Shown here in pieces: positions 12,537-25,700 of a DNA stretch of 64,000 nt. Under the pieces are notes generated by a model. That model saw only the letters and a list, made by a program, of their open reading frames with translations. It made no database searches and was not told where the DNA came from. Where the stretch lies: positions 35,994,722-36,058,721 of the forward strand of contig CM046871.1 of the NCBI GenBank assembly GCA_025617745.1, read 5' to 3'. Source of the DNA: Heliocidaris erythrogramma (taxonomy: Eukaryota; Echinodermata; Echinoidea; Camarodonta; Echinometridae). The position numbers and the translations under genes were made by a program. The stretch's first letter is position 1. Every line of letters starts with the position of its first letter.

Positions 12537-12987
12537 TAGACCGAAATTTTCTGTCTCTCGTTCGTTAGCCTCTTATTTGGATAGGGTCGGCCATTCACTT
12601 AGAGACAGAAACGCTCCATTCACTCGCCTGTGCAAACTCACTGTCAACCGCTTGACAGTAGGCATGTCGTTTTTGAAAATCGTATTATTCACATTTTAAC
12701 AATATTTGTGTAAATTAAATAGATTAGGCCTAGGCTGTATACTTAAACGAACATGTTCAACTTACCAATTTGACTGTTATTCCTTTTAATGCTCCTTTTT
12801 CAGGTAATTCAGGGTCCAAGGTTTTCTCCGTTTGAAAATCTTCCAGCCGTATTCAAACTGTATAGTGTGTGAGTCAATGGGATTCGGTTTGCACAGGCGA
12901 GTGAATGGAGCGTTTCTGTCTCTAAGTGAATGGCCGACCCTATCCAAATAAGAGGCTAACGAACGAGAGACAGAAAATTTCGGTCTA
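12537..12987. mobile_element. Mutator-like MITE, copy 1
   Basis: Almost perfect inverted repeats of roughly 100 bp at each end begin TAGACCGAAATTTTCTGTCT. They are flanked by the 9-bp direct repeat CAATAGGTC at 12528-12536 and 12988-12996. Long terminal repeats plus a 9-bp duplication are the MULE signature. The interior (about 250 bp) is AT-rich and non-coding. Confidence 0.85.
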
Positions 12988-13153
12988 CAATAGGTCTAGG
13001 GATTTTATTGACAAACAAGAAGATTTCCAGTGACCTATTGATAATTAGACTTCTGCCATATGGAGAACAATAGAATTTAGTACTTAGACTAACTAGTACT
13101 ACTTGGAGTCATCAAAAGGGGCAACGAAAATGAAAGTGTAGCATCATGAACAT

Positions 13154-13583
13154 TAGACCGAAAATTCTGTCTCTCGTTGTTAGCCTCTTGTTTGGATAGG
13201 GTCGGCTCTTCACTTAGAGACAGAAACGCTCCGTACACTCGCCTGTGCAAACTCACTGATCGCCGAGGAACAGTAGGCATGTAGTTGTTAAAATGTGAAT
13301 ATTACGATTTTTAAAAATATTTGTGTAAATTAAATAGATTAGGCCTAGGCTCTATACTTAAACGAACATGTTCAACTTACCAATTTGACTGTTTTATTCC
13401 TTTTAATGCTCCTTTTTCAGGTAATTCAGGGTCCAAGGTTTTCTCTGTTTGAAAATCTTCCAGCCGTATTCAAACTGTTATAGTGTGTAAGTCAATGTGT
13501 ATTCGGTTTGCACAGGCGAGTGTATGGAGCGTTTCTGTCTCTAAGTGAAGAGCTAACGAACGTGAGACAGAATTTTCGGTCTA
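13154..13583. mobile_element. Mutator-like MITE, copy 2
   Basis: Same family and interior as the copy ending at 12987, inserted separately: its 9-bp duplication is CATGAACAT at 13145-13153 and 13584-13592. The terminal repeats have small deletions (for example CGTTGTTAGCC for CGTTCGTTAGCC), so it is the older or less well kept copy. Confidence 0.85.
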
Positions 13584-13940
13584 CATGAACATGGGTGATA
13601 AAGATGTTAAAAGTGAAATGGTATTCTGTCATATTAAAGCAGAATAACTGCCCTTTAATTTCAATGTATTTCAAGTGCAGAAACTTAAATCAATTTGAAT
13701 TTTTAAGTTAAAAATATAAAGTTTTCACCATGACAATACATGTATTTTCGTTTAACCGGTTTGGTATGATTTGATTTTGGGGCCAAAGTCGTTATTATGC
13801 CCAGCCGCCATTAAACCCGCCTGAACAAGTGAATAATTAGTCAAGTTTCTTGGTTTTCATTGTTGAAATCCAGTTATTTATAACGGAATAAACGCTATCG
13901 TTATCGAGTCATAACTGAAAAAATTATCAGCAAGAAAGAA

Positions 13941-14034
13941 CGGGATTTGAACCCGGGACCTTAAACGCGAGTACAGTAAAGAAAGAGAATACTCCGACAG
14001 TCTGACCAGACACCTTTACCACTAGACCACGAGC
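13941..14034 (-). repeat. tRNA-like (SINE-type) sequence in left arm of foldback
   Basis: On the minus strand it reads GCTCGTGGTCTAGTGGTA (A-box-like) and, further on, GGGTTCAAATCCCG (B-box-like), the internal Pol III promoter layout of tRNA genes. The spacing is too long and the acceptor arm does not close, so it is a tRNA-derived repeat and not a functional tRNA. Confidence 0.65.
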
Positions 14035-14417
14035 AATTGACAGCGAATGATCTTCCTGCACTAGATCTATTACTTAGTTTCTTATAAGCCGCTTTATACC
14101 TCCGCTCAATACAAATCGTATCTATACCTCCGTTCTGCTGTTTTTTTGATATCCTAGGTAGGATTCTTGCCAATTTGGGGATTACTGGGCATATTAGCCA
14201 TAATAGCCGATTTTGGTATATTAAACCCACCTTCCTGTAGACTCCAGACCGAGTTATCGGGGGGTCTAGTATTCCATTGGTTGGCTATATTAGCTAATAT
14301 GCCCAGTAATCCTCAAAGTGGCAAAGATCCTACCTAGGGTATCAAAAAACGGAGGTACTAAATTTCTATAGAGTGGAGGTATTAAATCCTTAAGAGCAAC
14401 AAGCTGTACCGTCAACT

Positions 14418-14509
14418 GCTCGTGGTCTAGTGGTAAAGAAATCTGCATGGTCGAAGTATCCTTATTCTACACCGCACGTTCTACAATGTTGCTGGTTCGA
14501 ATCCCGCTC
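14418..14509 (+). repeat. tRNA-like (SINE-type) sequence in right arm of foldback
   Basis: The mirror copy of the left-arm block: GCTCGTGGTCTAGTGGTA followed by GGTTCGAATCCCGC. It has diverged from the left arm in the region between the two boxes. Confidence 0.65.
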
Positions 14510-14729
14510 TTCTTGACTGATATTTTTTCAGTTATGAATTAACAATAGCATTTATTCCATTGAAAATGATCATAATTTCAATAATAAAAACACAAGAAAC
14601 TTGACTAAATATTCACTTGGTCAGGCAGATTTAATGGTGGCTGGGCATAATAACGAATTTGGCCCACTGGTTTGAGGTTATAACTGTCTGGTACATTGGA
14701 TGAGTGGACTTCACATGTACACTTTACAT

Positions 14730-14759
14730 GTACAAGCTTATCTAAAGATAAGCTTGTAC
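14730..14759. repeat. Perfect 14-bp palindrome
   Basis: GTACAAGCTTATCT and its exact complement are separated by AA. It is too short for a transposon; no T-run follows. Confidence 0.7.
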
Positions 14760-15203
14760 TCCACAATAGCGTTTATGGGTGAATAGGCTTCAATAGCTTT
14801 TGTGTGTATTAGTGAGCTATGCTATGGTCCATTCTAGATCATTCATACATGAGAAGAAAATAATTATTAAGATTTCACTTTCAAATCTGAAACCTCAAAT
14901 TTGTAGCATACATGTAGTAAAAGATGAAAAGTTAGGTAATATAGCAATTAGCAAATTTAAGAAAGTTAAATCTTTCGTAGAACAATTTTGTTGTCTGTTT
15001 TTGACTACTGCAACAGTGAATATTTGACACATTCCCACATAGGCTAGGGCCTAGATGTATGATTCCTTGTATAGAATGGAAATAATATTCTTTTTCATAT
15101 TTGTTTGCTTTTTTTCTATTTGTGTTCCTTCATCTAGCTTACTTTGTATCATTATTTTCTCTCGCTATTTTCTTGTGCTTTCTAGAATTTTTATGCAGTA
15201 AAC

Positions 15204-15339
15204 ATGATGTTGAGAAGAGTACCCAGTAGCTGCCTCAATCATTTGGGTCATTGGAACAACCTCTTCACCAGATGGGAAATGTTTGCAGCAAGGAGGACCA
15301 TTGCGAGTCTTGCCAAGAGATCTGCTACCTCTGATACAG
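15204..15339 (+). CDS. TMLHE: TMLHE coding exon 1: start codon and mitochondrial presequence
   Basis: Starts at the ATGATG of AAACATGATG (an upstream ATG at 15193 is followed at once by CAG TAA) and ends ACAG before the donor GTAGAT. The 45 encoded residues begin MMLRRVPSSC and include FAARRTIASLAKRS. They are rich in Arg, Ser and Ala with few acidic residues, as expected of a mitochondrial targeting peptide. The exon ends in phase 1, which fits the acceptor at 16391. With this exon the protein length matches the family. Assignment rests on phase, length and presequence character, since presequences are not conserved. Confidence 0.75.
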
Positions 15340-18300
15340 GTAGATAGAGCATGTAAAAATTCACTGTTCAATTGGAGAACTGTTTAATCAAAACCATCAT
15401 ATATCACAAATAATAGATGTATATTGTTCACCATTTTAGGAAAGCAAAGTGTCTTTATTGAAATCTGACTGGCGACCAAAGGTCGAATTGCACATGTACA
15501 CAGGCTCAAATAAAATATGAATGGACATTAAAAAAAGCCTAACTTCATACATAAATATACGAATCAACATATTTAAATTCCATACAAATACAAAACAAAT
15601 ATTAAACTTATGGGAATTGTTTTTAAATAAATTGGTATGATATGGCATGGTTGCAAATTCAAATTACAAACTTATAGCAAACTAGTTTCAACAATATCCA
15701 TCCAGAAATCTACAATCCATCCAAAAGAGCTCCAGAGCAGTCAACGCCCTAATGCCTTGAAATAGCCTTCACTGTTTGGTATGGCATTGAATCATTAAGC
15801 CATGCGATGCATTAAAGATAAAGTTGAGTTCTGGTCATGAGATTGAATTGTGAAAGAAACTGTCTCAAAGCAATTGGGAAAGGTTGATTTATACAGCAAA
15901 TAAGAATAGGTGTATGCTGTAAGTTATTGGAATCACAAAAAGGATAAGAAATTGACTCAATCCTGCTGAGAGGCACGTGCGCTGCACACAGAAATATGTA
16001 TATGGGACTACACACAAATGTCTGACCCAAACATTTCAGCTGTTTCTTGCCATATTTTGAATGTGAGAGCATTTGAAGAGCAATCCTTTTCAGGGGACAT
16101 ATCTACTATGATAATCTTCCAAAGTAACAAAAGAATGAGAAAGCTCACAAATTATTTTTTACATTTTCCAGAACTCAAGCGATTCATTAAGCAATGTCCC
16201 ACAGAACAAATGTTGGATCACCTTTGTGACAAGTCTAGATATCATGTAGTACTTTCTAATCTAGCTTTTCAGACAAGATGGCTTTGCTCGGGCCCATTAT
16301 CCCTAAATCAATCCTTCAGAGCAAATCTACAAAGCAGACTGGTGAGAGTCACATCTCTGTGCCAACAATCTACATCATCCCGTGCTGCAGAGAGTATCCT
16401 AGCAGCAGACATACAGCAGGAAAGGGATCACCTGTCTGTTACAGTGGGCAACCAGAGCTTCAAAGCAAGTTACCTCTGGCTTAGAGATCATTGCAGGTAT
16501 ACTTTTTTATCACAGCTTTATGCATGTGTGAAAAGTTCATAGGCGACAATTGCTCCACAATTTCTGACAAATAGTAAGCTAAATTTGAATCCTAGACCCA
16601 ATGCTCAACTTCATCCTAAAAGGCTGGTCCTACCTGAATAATGATAAACTGTAAGCATATATAATGTACCTATAACAATAACAATAGAAGTGGTCCCACC
16701 TGAAAGATTTTGGAAACTTTAAAATTGTATCATGGGGTTCTATCAGTCGAACACAAAGGAAACTGCCTGCAGGGCATAGCTGTTCTGACGTCACATCACA
16801 GGAGTGAAATGATTCACTCACGAAGTTTATCGTTGAGATGAAAAGTAACAAAGAAATTTGCGCATGGTAACGCTTAAACAACCCACCCTGATAGGACTAG
16901 TTAAGAAAAGAAAGGCAAATTACTTTGGTCTCATCAAAAGACATTAGAGTCTCTTGAAAGATATGTTGGAATGGAAAGTAGAAGGTACTAGACCAAGAGG
17001 GAAGCCAAGAACCAACTGGGAAGAGAACATTAAGACGAGTGGAAAAAAACTGCAAGGATGCACTAGAATGGCACAGAACTGAGATGTCTGGAAAAATGTT
17101 GTAATCAACCTCCAAACCTGGAGAAAATACCACGATAGATAGACTTATTTTCCACAGGCCTTCAAACTTTCAAAATTTGTCAAATGTCTGTCTGTGACTA
17201 ACCGATCAGGGCTCCTCTCCCTACAATTCCATTAGACTGCCTTTGTCCGCCTTTGTCTTCAAAATGTTGCATGGAAGGAGTGTTATACACAGGATTGGTA
17301 GACATCATTTATCTTTTAACAGCTGTATCACTTATTTTTTTAACAATAAGTGAATTTTCAAGAGCCAGATTTGCACGCCTAATGCCTTGTAATATATTTA
17401 CATTATATTGGACGGCTCTGAATGGGATACCAGAGAATATTCCACAAGTTAGGGCCAATATTGCACGAATCGAAGATGAGTGCAATATTGGCCCTAACTC
17501 GTGTCATATTTTCTGGTATTCCATGAAATAAAGCCATCCAATATAATTATTATTATCTATACCCAACAGGAAAATGATTTGGAACTTAATAAAAATCATG
17601 TAACCAACCACATTCAGTTAAAGGGATACTCAACCGCAGATTATGGACGTTTGAATGCCGCAAGAGGGCACCGTGATTGTTGCCCTGTGGGGCGCAAACC
17701 TCGGACAGACTGGTCGCCGCACAGCATGCACGCTCCGCCCGAGCTCGAGCTTTCGTGCGAAATTCGGTCGGCTTTGTGCAGTCGAAATGTAATCCCACTG
17801 AGTCCAACGGACGCGTTCGACACACAAACTTTGTTTACGAGTGAATGGGGCTTACGCAATCCAGACTTTCCCCACGGCCGCCTGGTGTCCTATCCCTTTA
17901 ATAGAGCCCCTCATCATACTTCATTGTGATCACACAAGTTTGAGTTAACCTCTTTATGACGTCATGTGCGTATGCGCGCACACAAACAGACCAGACAAAA
18001 TACGACATAATACTGCACGGCAAGTTTAGTACTGTAGCCTATGGGGAATTCAGCATTCCGTGCAATATCCTCTCATATTGCAGGTGCAAATCAAGCGGAC
18101 CAAAATATGTCTTTTTAATGCGCCGCTAAAATGCCTTATATAAGTAATAATGTTAAAGGAGAATTAAGCCCTGATTACAAATTTACTTATATTGGAAGGT
18201 ACAATATATTCCTACTTATTGGCCTAAATCATTTTCTAATAAGATATCAGAAAAGGGTATAAATAAAGATATTCCAACACCCGGTATCGTCTCCTACTCA

Positions 18301-19714
18301 TTTACATGGGGGCTGCCATTTTCTTGCTGATTTGGAGTTGTACATGAACCATTGAGAAATGTTCCAGCCAGGAAGATATTTTGAATCCAAATCCTAAATT
18401 GATTTTCTTCATTACCTAAAATCCCATATGTGACGGAAAATATAAAGTGGGTGTTTACATGTATTATAAAAATTAAATCTTTATAATGATACTTTTAAAT
18501 TGTCTGGTTTTGCTTAACAAAAATCTATTTTCTTGGGTTTGCCAAACAGAGCAGAACATAATATATGCAGCATGCATTCTGACTTTTCAATTCCATTATC
18601 CGAAAGCAGGTGAATGCATAGTTTGCCGCTATAGACGCTCAGGGAAGAAGCATCCATAAAATTTGAATTAATTTGCTCCGTCCCATACGTCCAGTATCGA
18701 GAAAACAGATTTCTATTAAGCGAATATCGATTTTCAACAGAAATATATAAGGAAATCTTCAGTTTAAAAATAAATTGACATATCTATTCTATATTTTTAA
18801 TCTCAAATGGGTTTTTAATTTTGAAAAAGGCAATTGAGCATTTGGATTAAGAAAATCTTCTTGTACACATAAACAAAATGGCAGCCCCCATGTGCTGCTA
18901 GCAGACGATACATATTGCTAGCAGATTTGATTCGTATCGATCTCGTATAGTCTAACAAGTAGGAATAAATAACACCTTTGAACACTATCGTCTTTATTTT
19001 TGAGCGTAATTCTCCTTTAAATATTGTATGAAATATATTCCTTGAGAACAAACCCCGCAGTGCATGTACTCATTCCTGTTTCAGAAAGAGAAATTGAGCT
19101 CTTCGTTATATTTCCACCAGTGGAATTCTTGAGTTCTGGCACAAAAGGGATCAAGTGATTTGGCATATTTACTTCAATTGATATTTAAGCTTTGCACAAG
19201 TAGAAGAAATATGCTTACTGTGTGATTTTGTTCTCTACTTGCAGCATTGCTAAATCCATCACCAAAATGTTGACACCTGTAATCTTTTGTGACCATGTCT
19301 TTAGTGGGATTTTTTTATTACATTGTAACACATAGATCCATTAAACTCTTGTATCTAGATGTCTCATACTTAACATATAATTAGATTTATATGAGAACTA
19401 GAATCATAAAATTAATGTTATCTCAAACTCCCCAAGGCCAGTTATATGAAAAGTACACAATCCAGGTTATAAATCGTTTTCATATCTTGTAAATAACTTG
19501 CCAAGGTCAAATAGTTCAACTGGTTATATTGGTTTTCACAAATTGAAAGCTATTTTGAACATTTCTTTTTACCAGACCTCCTCTGTTACTGAGTTGACAT
19601 GATTTAAATCTCCATAGTTGAAAAATATTAGATTAAGTATTTATTTGTGGTCAGTTAAGAATTAATTGTATCCCCCGGCAGTATGCCGGAGGATACTTTG
19701 GATTCAGCAGCGTT

Positions 19715-19748
<34 letters not shown>

Positions 19749-22700
19749 GTCACATTCTTGTGTGCGCTCTAGCGGTCGCATTTCTCGACGATTTTTTTTC
19801 AAACTTCCTGTGGACGTGTATCTTGGTAAAATCTGGACCCCTATAGTTTCTGGTGATGCTGCCCCAGTGTTCCGTCTTTTATAGGGTAAAAGGCCATATT
19901 TTTTTGGATAGTTTGTGTGCGCTCTAGCGGTCACATTTCTCAACGGATTTTGTTCAAATTTTGTATGGAGGTGTCTCTTGGTAAAATCTGGAACCCTATA
20001 GATTTTGGTGATGCTGCCCCCAGTGTTCCGTCTTTTATAGGGTCAAAGGTCATATTTTGATAGATGTCTTGTGTGTACTCTTGTGTGCGCTCTGGCGGTC
20101 ACATTTATCAACGGATTTCGTTCAAATTTTGCATGAAGGTGTCTCTTGGTGTAATTTAAAAACCTATAGTGTTTGGTGATGCTGCCACCAGTGTTCCGTC
20201 TTTTATAGGGTCAAAGGTCATACTTCAGGGCATGGCGTGAGTGCACTCTGCAGGCCACATTTCTCAACGGATTTTGTTCAAATTTTGTATGGAGATGTAT
20301 CTTGGTATAATCTACACATGTTTAAGTTTTGGTGATGCTGCCCTCATTGTTCCGTCCTTTATAGGGTCAAAGGTCATTTTTCCATTTCTTGCACTCTTAC
20401 TTCTGCATTTCTCAACGGATTTCGTTCAAATTTTGCATGAAGGTGTCCCTTGGTGTAATCTAAAAATCTGTACTTTTTGGTGATGCTGCCACCAGTGTCC
20501 CGTCTTTTATAGGGTCAAAGGTCATACTTCAAGGGATGGCGTGAGTTCACTCTGCAGGCCACATTTCTTGATGGATTTCTTTCAAATTTTGTATGGAGAT
20601 GTATCTTGGTATAATCTACACATCTTTACTGGTTGGTGATGCTGCCCTCATTGTTCCGTCCTTTATAGGGTCAAAGCTCATTTGTCCCTTTTGTGCAATC
20701 TTACTTCTGCATTTCTTGACAGATTTCATTCAAATTTTGTATGGAGATGTATCTTGGTATAATCTACACATATTTAATTTTTGGTGATGCTGCCCTCATT
20801 GTTCCGTCCTTTATAGGGTCAAAGGTCATTTTTCCATTTCTTGCACTCATCTGCATTTCTTGACGGATTTCGTTCAAATTTTGTATGGAGATGTATCTTG
20901 TTATAATCTACACATATTTAATTTTTGGTGATGCTGCCCTCATTGTTCCGTCCTTTATAGGGTCAAAGGTCATTTTTCCATTTCTTGCACTCTTCTGCAT
21001 TTCTTGACGGATTTCGTTCAAATTTTGCATGAAGGTGTCTCTTGGTGTAATCTAAAAACCTATAGTTTTTGGTGATGCTGCCACCAGTGTTCCGTCTTTT
21101 ATAGGGTCAAAGGTCATACTTCAGGGAATTGCATGAGTGCACTCTGCAGGCCACATTTCTTGATGGATTTCTTTCAAATTCTGTATGGAGATGTATCTTG
21201 GTATAATCTACACATCTTTACTGTTTGGTAATACTGCCCTCATTGTTCCGTCCTTTATAGGGTCAAAGCTCATTTGTCCCTTTTGTGCACTCTTACTTCT
21301 GCATTTCTTGACGGATTTCATTCAAATTTTGTATGGAGATGTATCTTGGTATAATCTACACATATTTAATTTTTGGTGATGCTGCCCTCATTGTTCCGTC
21401 CTTTATAGGGTCAAAGGTCATTTTTCCATTTCTTGCACTCTTACTTCTGCATTTCTTGACGGATTTCGTTCAAATTTTGCATGAAGGTGTCTCTTGGTGT
21501 AATCTAAAAACCTATAGTTTTTGGTGATGCTGCCACCAGTGTTCCGTCTTTTATAGGGTCAAAGGTCATACTTCAGGGCATGGCGTGAGTGCACTCTGCA
21601 TGCCACATTTCTTGATGGATTTCTTTCAAATTTTGTATGGAGATGTATCTTGGTATATCTCTCAACACATTTCTTTCAAATTTTATATGAAGATGTGTCT
21701 TAGTGAAACCTACACATCTAATTTCTACACCATCCTTTTGTTTGAGGGAGGGGATGGGGGAGGGTCTTTGTCCCTCCTTCAAATCGCTGCCAGTGCCGGG
21801 GGATACATTTAGCATTGCGCGGCCCCAGCAATGCACATTTCTAGTTATTGCTGTATTCCCAGTGTGAAAACAAATGTGTAGGAAATTCTTCCCATAAAGC
21901 CTCCTAGCGATTATCATACATGTACTAATGTAAAGGTCGAGGTACACATGTTATCGCATGTTTGTTTTGCTAACACATCTGGATCTTGTGATCTAACTTC
22001 TTTTCTTCATGCTCTGTTGTGAATTACAAATGCTCTCAAATATAAGGGCTATAAATTTCATATTGAGTAAAATTTCTCTCAGTAGTAATGCTTTTCTTGC
22101 AGTGTAACACTGATTAATCTGTGAGTCATAGCCCACTTGTCAGAATATAGATCAAAGGTAGCGTAATCTTTAAAAATAAAAGATAAAATATAAAATTTAA
22201 AAAATAAAAGTTGAGTACTGGCCGTGCGATTGCATTGTATTAAAAAGAAAATGTCGCAAAGTTACCAGTATTCGTAATGGTTGATTATGTAGTACATAAG
22301 AATCATTTATATTGTGAGGTTTTGGAATCACAAAAACGAATTCCCCCAAGCTTGCTAAAATCACAAAAGTGAAAAGCACTGCGCACTGATTCTATATGGG
22401 TATGTTGGACTACAAACAGATCTAGCATTAGAATTTGGTCTAAAGTTTTAAACCATTATTAGTTATAGTAATATTATATTCAGAATATGAAGAGTAATCC
22501 TATTCTTCATTTTTTGCATTTTTTTTGCATTTATTCTGCATTGAAAGATGCAGGAATAATAATAATAACGTCTATTTATATAGCGCTTTTCAGAAGTAAA
22601 GTAATATCAAAGCGCTTTACATATTACGATACTATTATTACCCCGGTCCTCGGATTCTGACATGCCCGCACACAATGTGTGCACTTAATCCTCTCCCTGG

Positions 22701-25700
22701 GGAGTATTCCAGCAAGAGCAGCACAGTGGGGCTCAAATTGCTAAACAAACGACATTAACTTTCGCATCCTACCGGGTACTCATTTAACACCTGGGTGGAG
22801 AGTGGCAAATGTAGATTAACGTCTTGCCAAAGGACGCTAGTGGTGCGGTGGGATTCGAACCCTGGACCTCGTGGTTCACAGTCCAGGGACTTATCCACTG
22901 ATCCACAACACCTCTACAATGAGAATGATTCAACTTTAGCAGGACTTATGCCTCTCGTGTAGAGATGTTATGGACTGTGAACCACAAGGTACGGGGTTCA
23001 AATCCCCAGCCCAGCACCAATGTCTCTTGGCAAGACATTAATCTGCATTTGCCACACTCGACCCAGGTGAGGTAAATGGGTATACTAGAGCGCCGTAAGA
23101 ACAGCCATGCTGAAGCCAGGGTAATAATAGTAGAGCACCAGGACTGTCGAGTCGGACAGACATATGAGCTATACAAGAACCCACAATTACAATTATTATG
23201 TAACCTTTTCTTTCAGATGTAGCACTTGTTATGAGGAGGCATGCCACGAAAACTTTGTGGATATTGTAGCTCTGCCTGAGGACATCAAACCAAAGGAATG
23301 CAACTACGAGAATGGCAATCTGCACCTGACCTGTAAGATTTTGTAGAGTCTTAACCCATTGTCTACAAGAACTAGATGTTCCCTGTATAAAGCCTATAGG
23401 AATGAGATAATTCAGTAGTCATCTGGGGAGCGTTTCGTCAAGCGTTTTGTCAGTGATTTTTACCAACAAATTTGCTCTCAGCCAATCAGATGCAAGGATT
23501 TCAGTAGCTTATAACAGTTGTCGGTGAAAATCACTGACAAAACGCTTGATGAAACGCTCCCCAGGTTTAGTAGGACCAATCACAACATGTTTTGGTATGA
23601 ATATTGGCAGGTTCCTTGCCTACATCATATATTCAAACTATCAGCTTCATATATTACTTCTGGTAAAGAGATATCGCAAGTTTCGATACTGAATCCTGCA
23701 AAATTTGAATGACATTTTTACTGTTTATGCTTAACACAATGGTGGCCACAAGGTAAAAGCTGAGCTGTGAAATTTCACTTGGGACCCTTAAATTTTTCAA
23801 ATATGAACAGGGGCCTGTTATACATGAATGGACCACATTGTTATGCCATAGACTCCAAGGAAATGAAAGTTATTGTGAAACCCTAATATAGTGAGGTAAG
23901 AGATATCATTGATCAAAATTAAATTTCCAAACTTCTCTTTGAAAAGTTAAGCCTCGTTCCCTTATGATGCCCATAGCACTCCCTGCCGAGCAAAATGAAT
24001 GACATAAGCGTAGTGTGCCTCATAGTTCTGTATCTTACTTATAACAGAGATACCTGTATATATTCAAGTGCATAAAATCTGAGGGGCCTTTGTTATGCGC
24101 AAATTATTTTGTCCTCGCCCAAACTTGCGACTCATTTACTCGTACTATCATTTTTATTATGCTGCGTCATGTGTGAACGAGCCTGTAATCTTCTTCTCGG
24201 CAGGGCCTGATGATCATGTGACCAGCTACTCCATCCAATGGCTACAAGACAATGTACCAGGTCAGAGGTCACCTGCATCCAGCCAGCAGCTACAGCCATT
24301 CTACTGGGACAAGACGAGCCTGACCACCAACCTCCCGAAAGATGTCCCAGTTGATGCGGTCCGGGAGGGTGACGGACTGAAGAGGGTCATGGAGAATCTT
24401 CACGTTTATGGATTTACGTTCATCTCAGGATTGGAGGCTACGCGGGAGAGCACAGAGGTGAGAGGAATACATTGATGTTTGAAGAGAATCCTAGCCCCAA
24501 ATCAAGTTTCTGATTGAAAAAAACTTTGGGGGAGCGTTTCATCAAGCGTTTTGTCAGTGATTTTTACCGACAACTGTTATAAGCTACTGAAATCCTTGCA
24601 TCTGATTGGCTGAGAGCAAATTTGTCAGTAAAATACACTGACAAAATGCTTGATGAAACGCTCCCCAGAGATGCACATAAACAATGAGACAAATAGTAAT
24701 AACTTTTCATTACGCTGATAGCTTTCTGTTATTGTCACAACCGTTTGTCTTATTTTGCTGCAAAGCAAGTTACGATCTTCTTGAACTGGGTCAGTACAGT
24801 GAAGTGGTCATGAACCCCATCATATCTTTCATGTAATTTGTTTATCATTCTTATCTAAACCCTCATTGAATAATATAATAATAATAATAATATGTCTTGT
24901 TTACCCAGGGTAGCTTCAGTAGTACTAAATACTGTTATCCCTGAGGGCCCTGCATATTATTACCCCGGCTTTAACATGGCAACCGTAGCGCTCAGTGCAT
25001 TCAAGGAATAAATCTACCAGGTACCCACTTACTCCACCTGGGTTGAGTGTGGCAAATGTAGATTAATGTCTTGCCAATGTGTTCTACATGTATATCGAAC
25101 AGGACTGCATTGTCAAACATTGCTTTGGAGGGGCTTCACAAACCATTATCTTTTGTATTCTGAGACTGAACCTTTCCTCAAGCACTCAAACCGCCCGAGA
25201 ACGCCTGTAGACTTTGACCCATTTAACAACGAATGTAGGGGATCGGGCTCAATAAAAGTGTGTGTGTGCTATAAACTGTTTAGAATCTGCATCACAACAA
25301 CGCGTTACTGCAGAAAGATTTTGCATACAGCAGAGAGACTATTGCAAAAGATGGTTAACTTAAGGGGTAGTGTGAGCAGTAAATGACTACAATCTCCAGA
25401 CTCTTCAAGTGCTAAAGGGTTAAACATACTAAATACTCAAAGTACCATGTAACCTTTTCGGTTATCAGTATGAGAGAACAAAAATCAAATTGTGATGTGA
25501 AGAAAATGTGATGTGAAATATTTCTCTTACATAAGGGAGATTTGTATCAGTGTTGGTACAATTTAAAACGGCTTGATATTTTTTTCCATATTGCAGATTG
25601 AGATGAAAAATTAAGAAATACATAAGACACTAAATTGTTGATTTTATTGATGTGACAAAAAAATCCAATCAAAAATCTTTGTTTGATTTTAAACATTTTT

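Larger units (their letters stand above)
13780..14665. mobile_element. Long foldback element with tRNA-like sequence in both arms
   Basis: The left end GGGCCAAAGTCGTTATTATG and the right end form imperfect inverted arms of about 400 bp each. The pairing continues inward through TAGTCAAGTTTCTTG, a tRNA-like block and a TACTGGGCATATTAGC-type segment next to a short centre around 14230-14290. No clear target duplication found. The arms differ by many substitutions, so the element is old. It has no protein-coding capacity. Confidence 0.75.

Noticed and set aside
13941-14509. Functional tRNA genes
   Set aside because: A- and B-box-like words are present, but no closing acceptor stem or proper anticodon arm; both blocks are inside a foldback repeat.
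16278-16484. Frame starting MALLGPIIPKS just after a good acceptor
   Set aside because: Different frame from the TMLHE protein and stops before the WLRDHCR block; the upstream exon 1 would join into it only if the 16273 acceptor were used, giving a non-TMLHE product.
20241-21527. Repeated ~64-residue frames beginning MEMYLGIIYT
   Set aside because: They recur only because the 150-bp repeat recurs; stops and indels differ between units and no protein family is recognisable.
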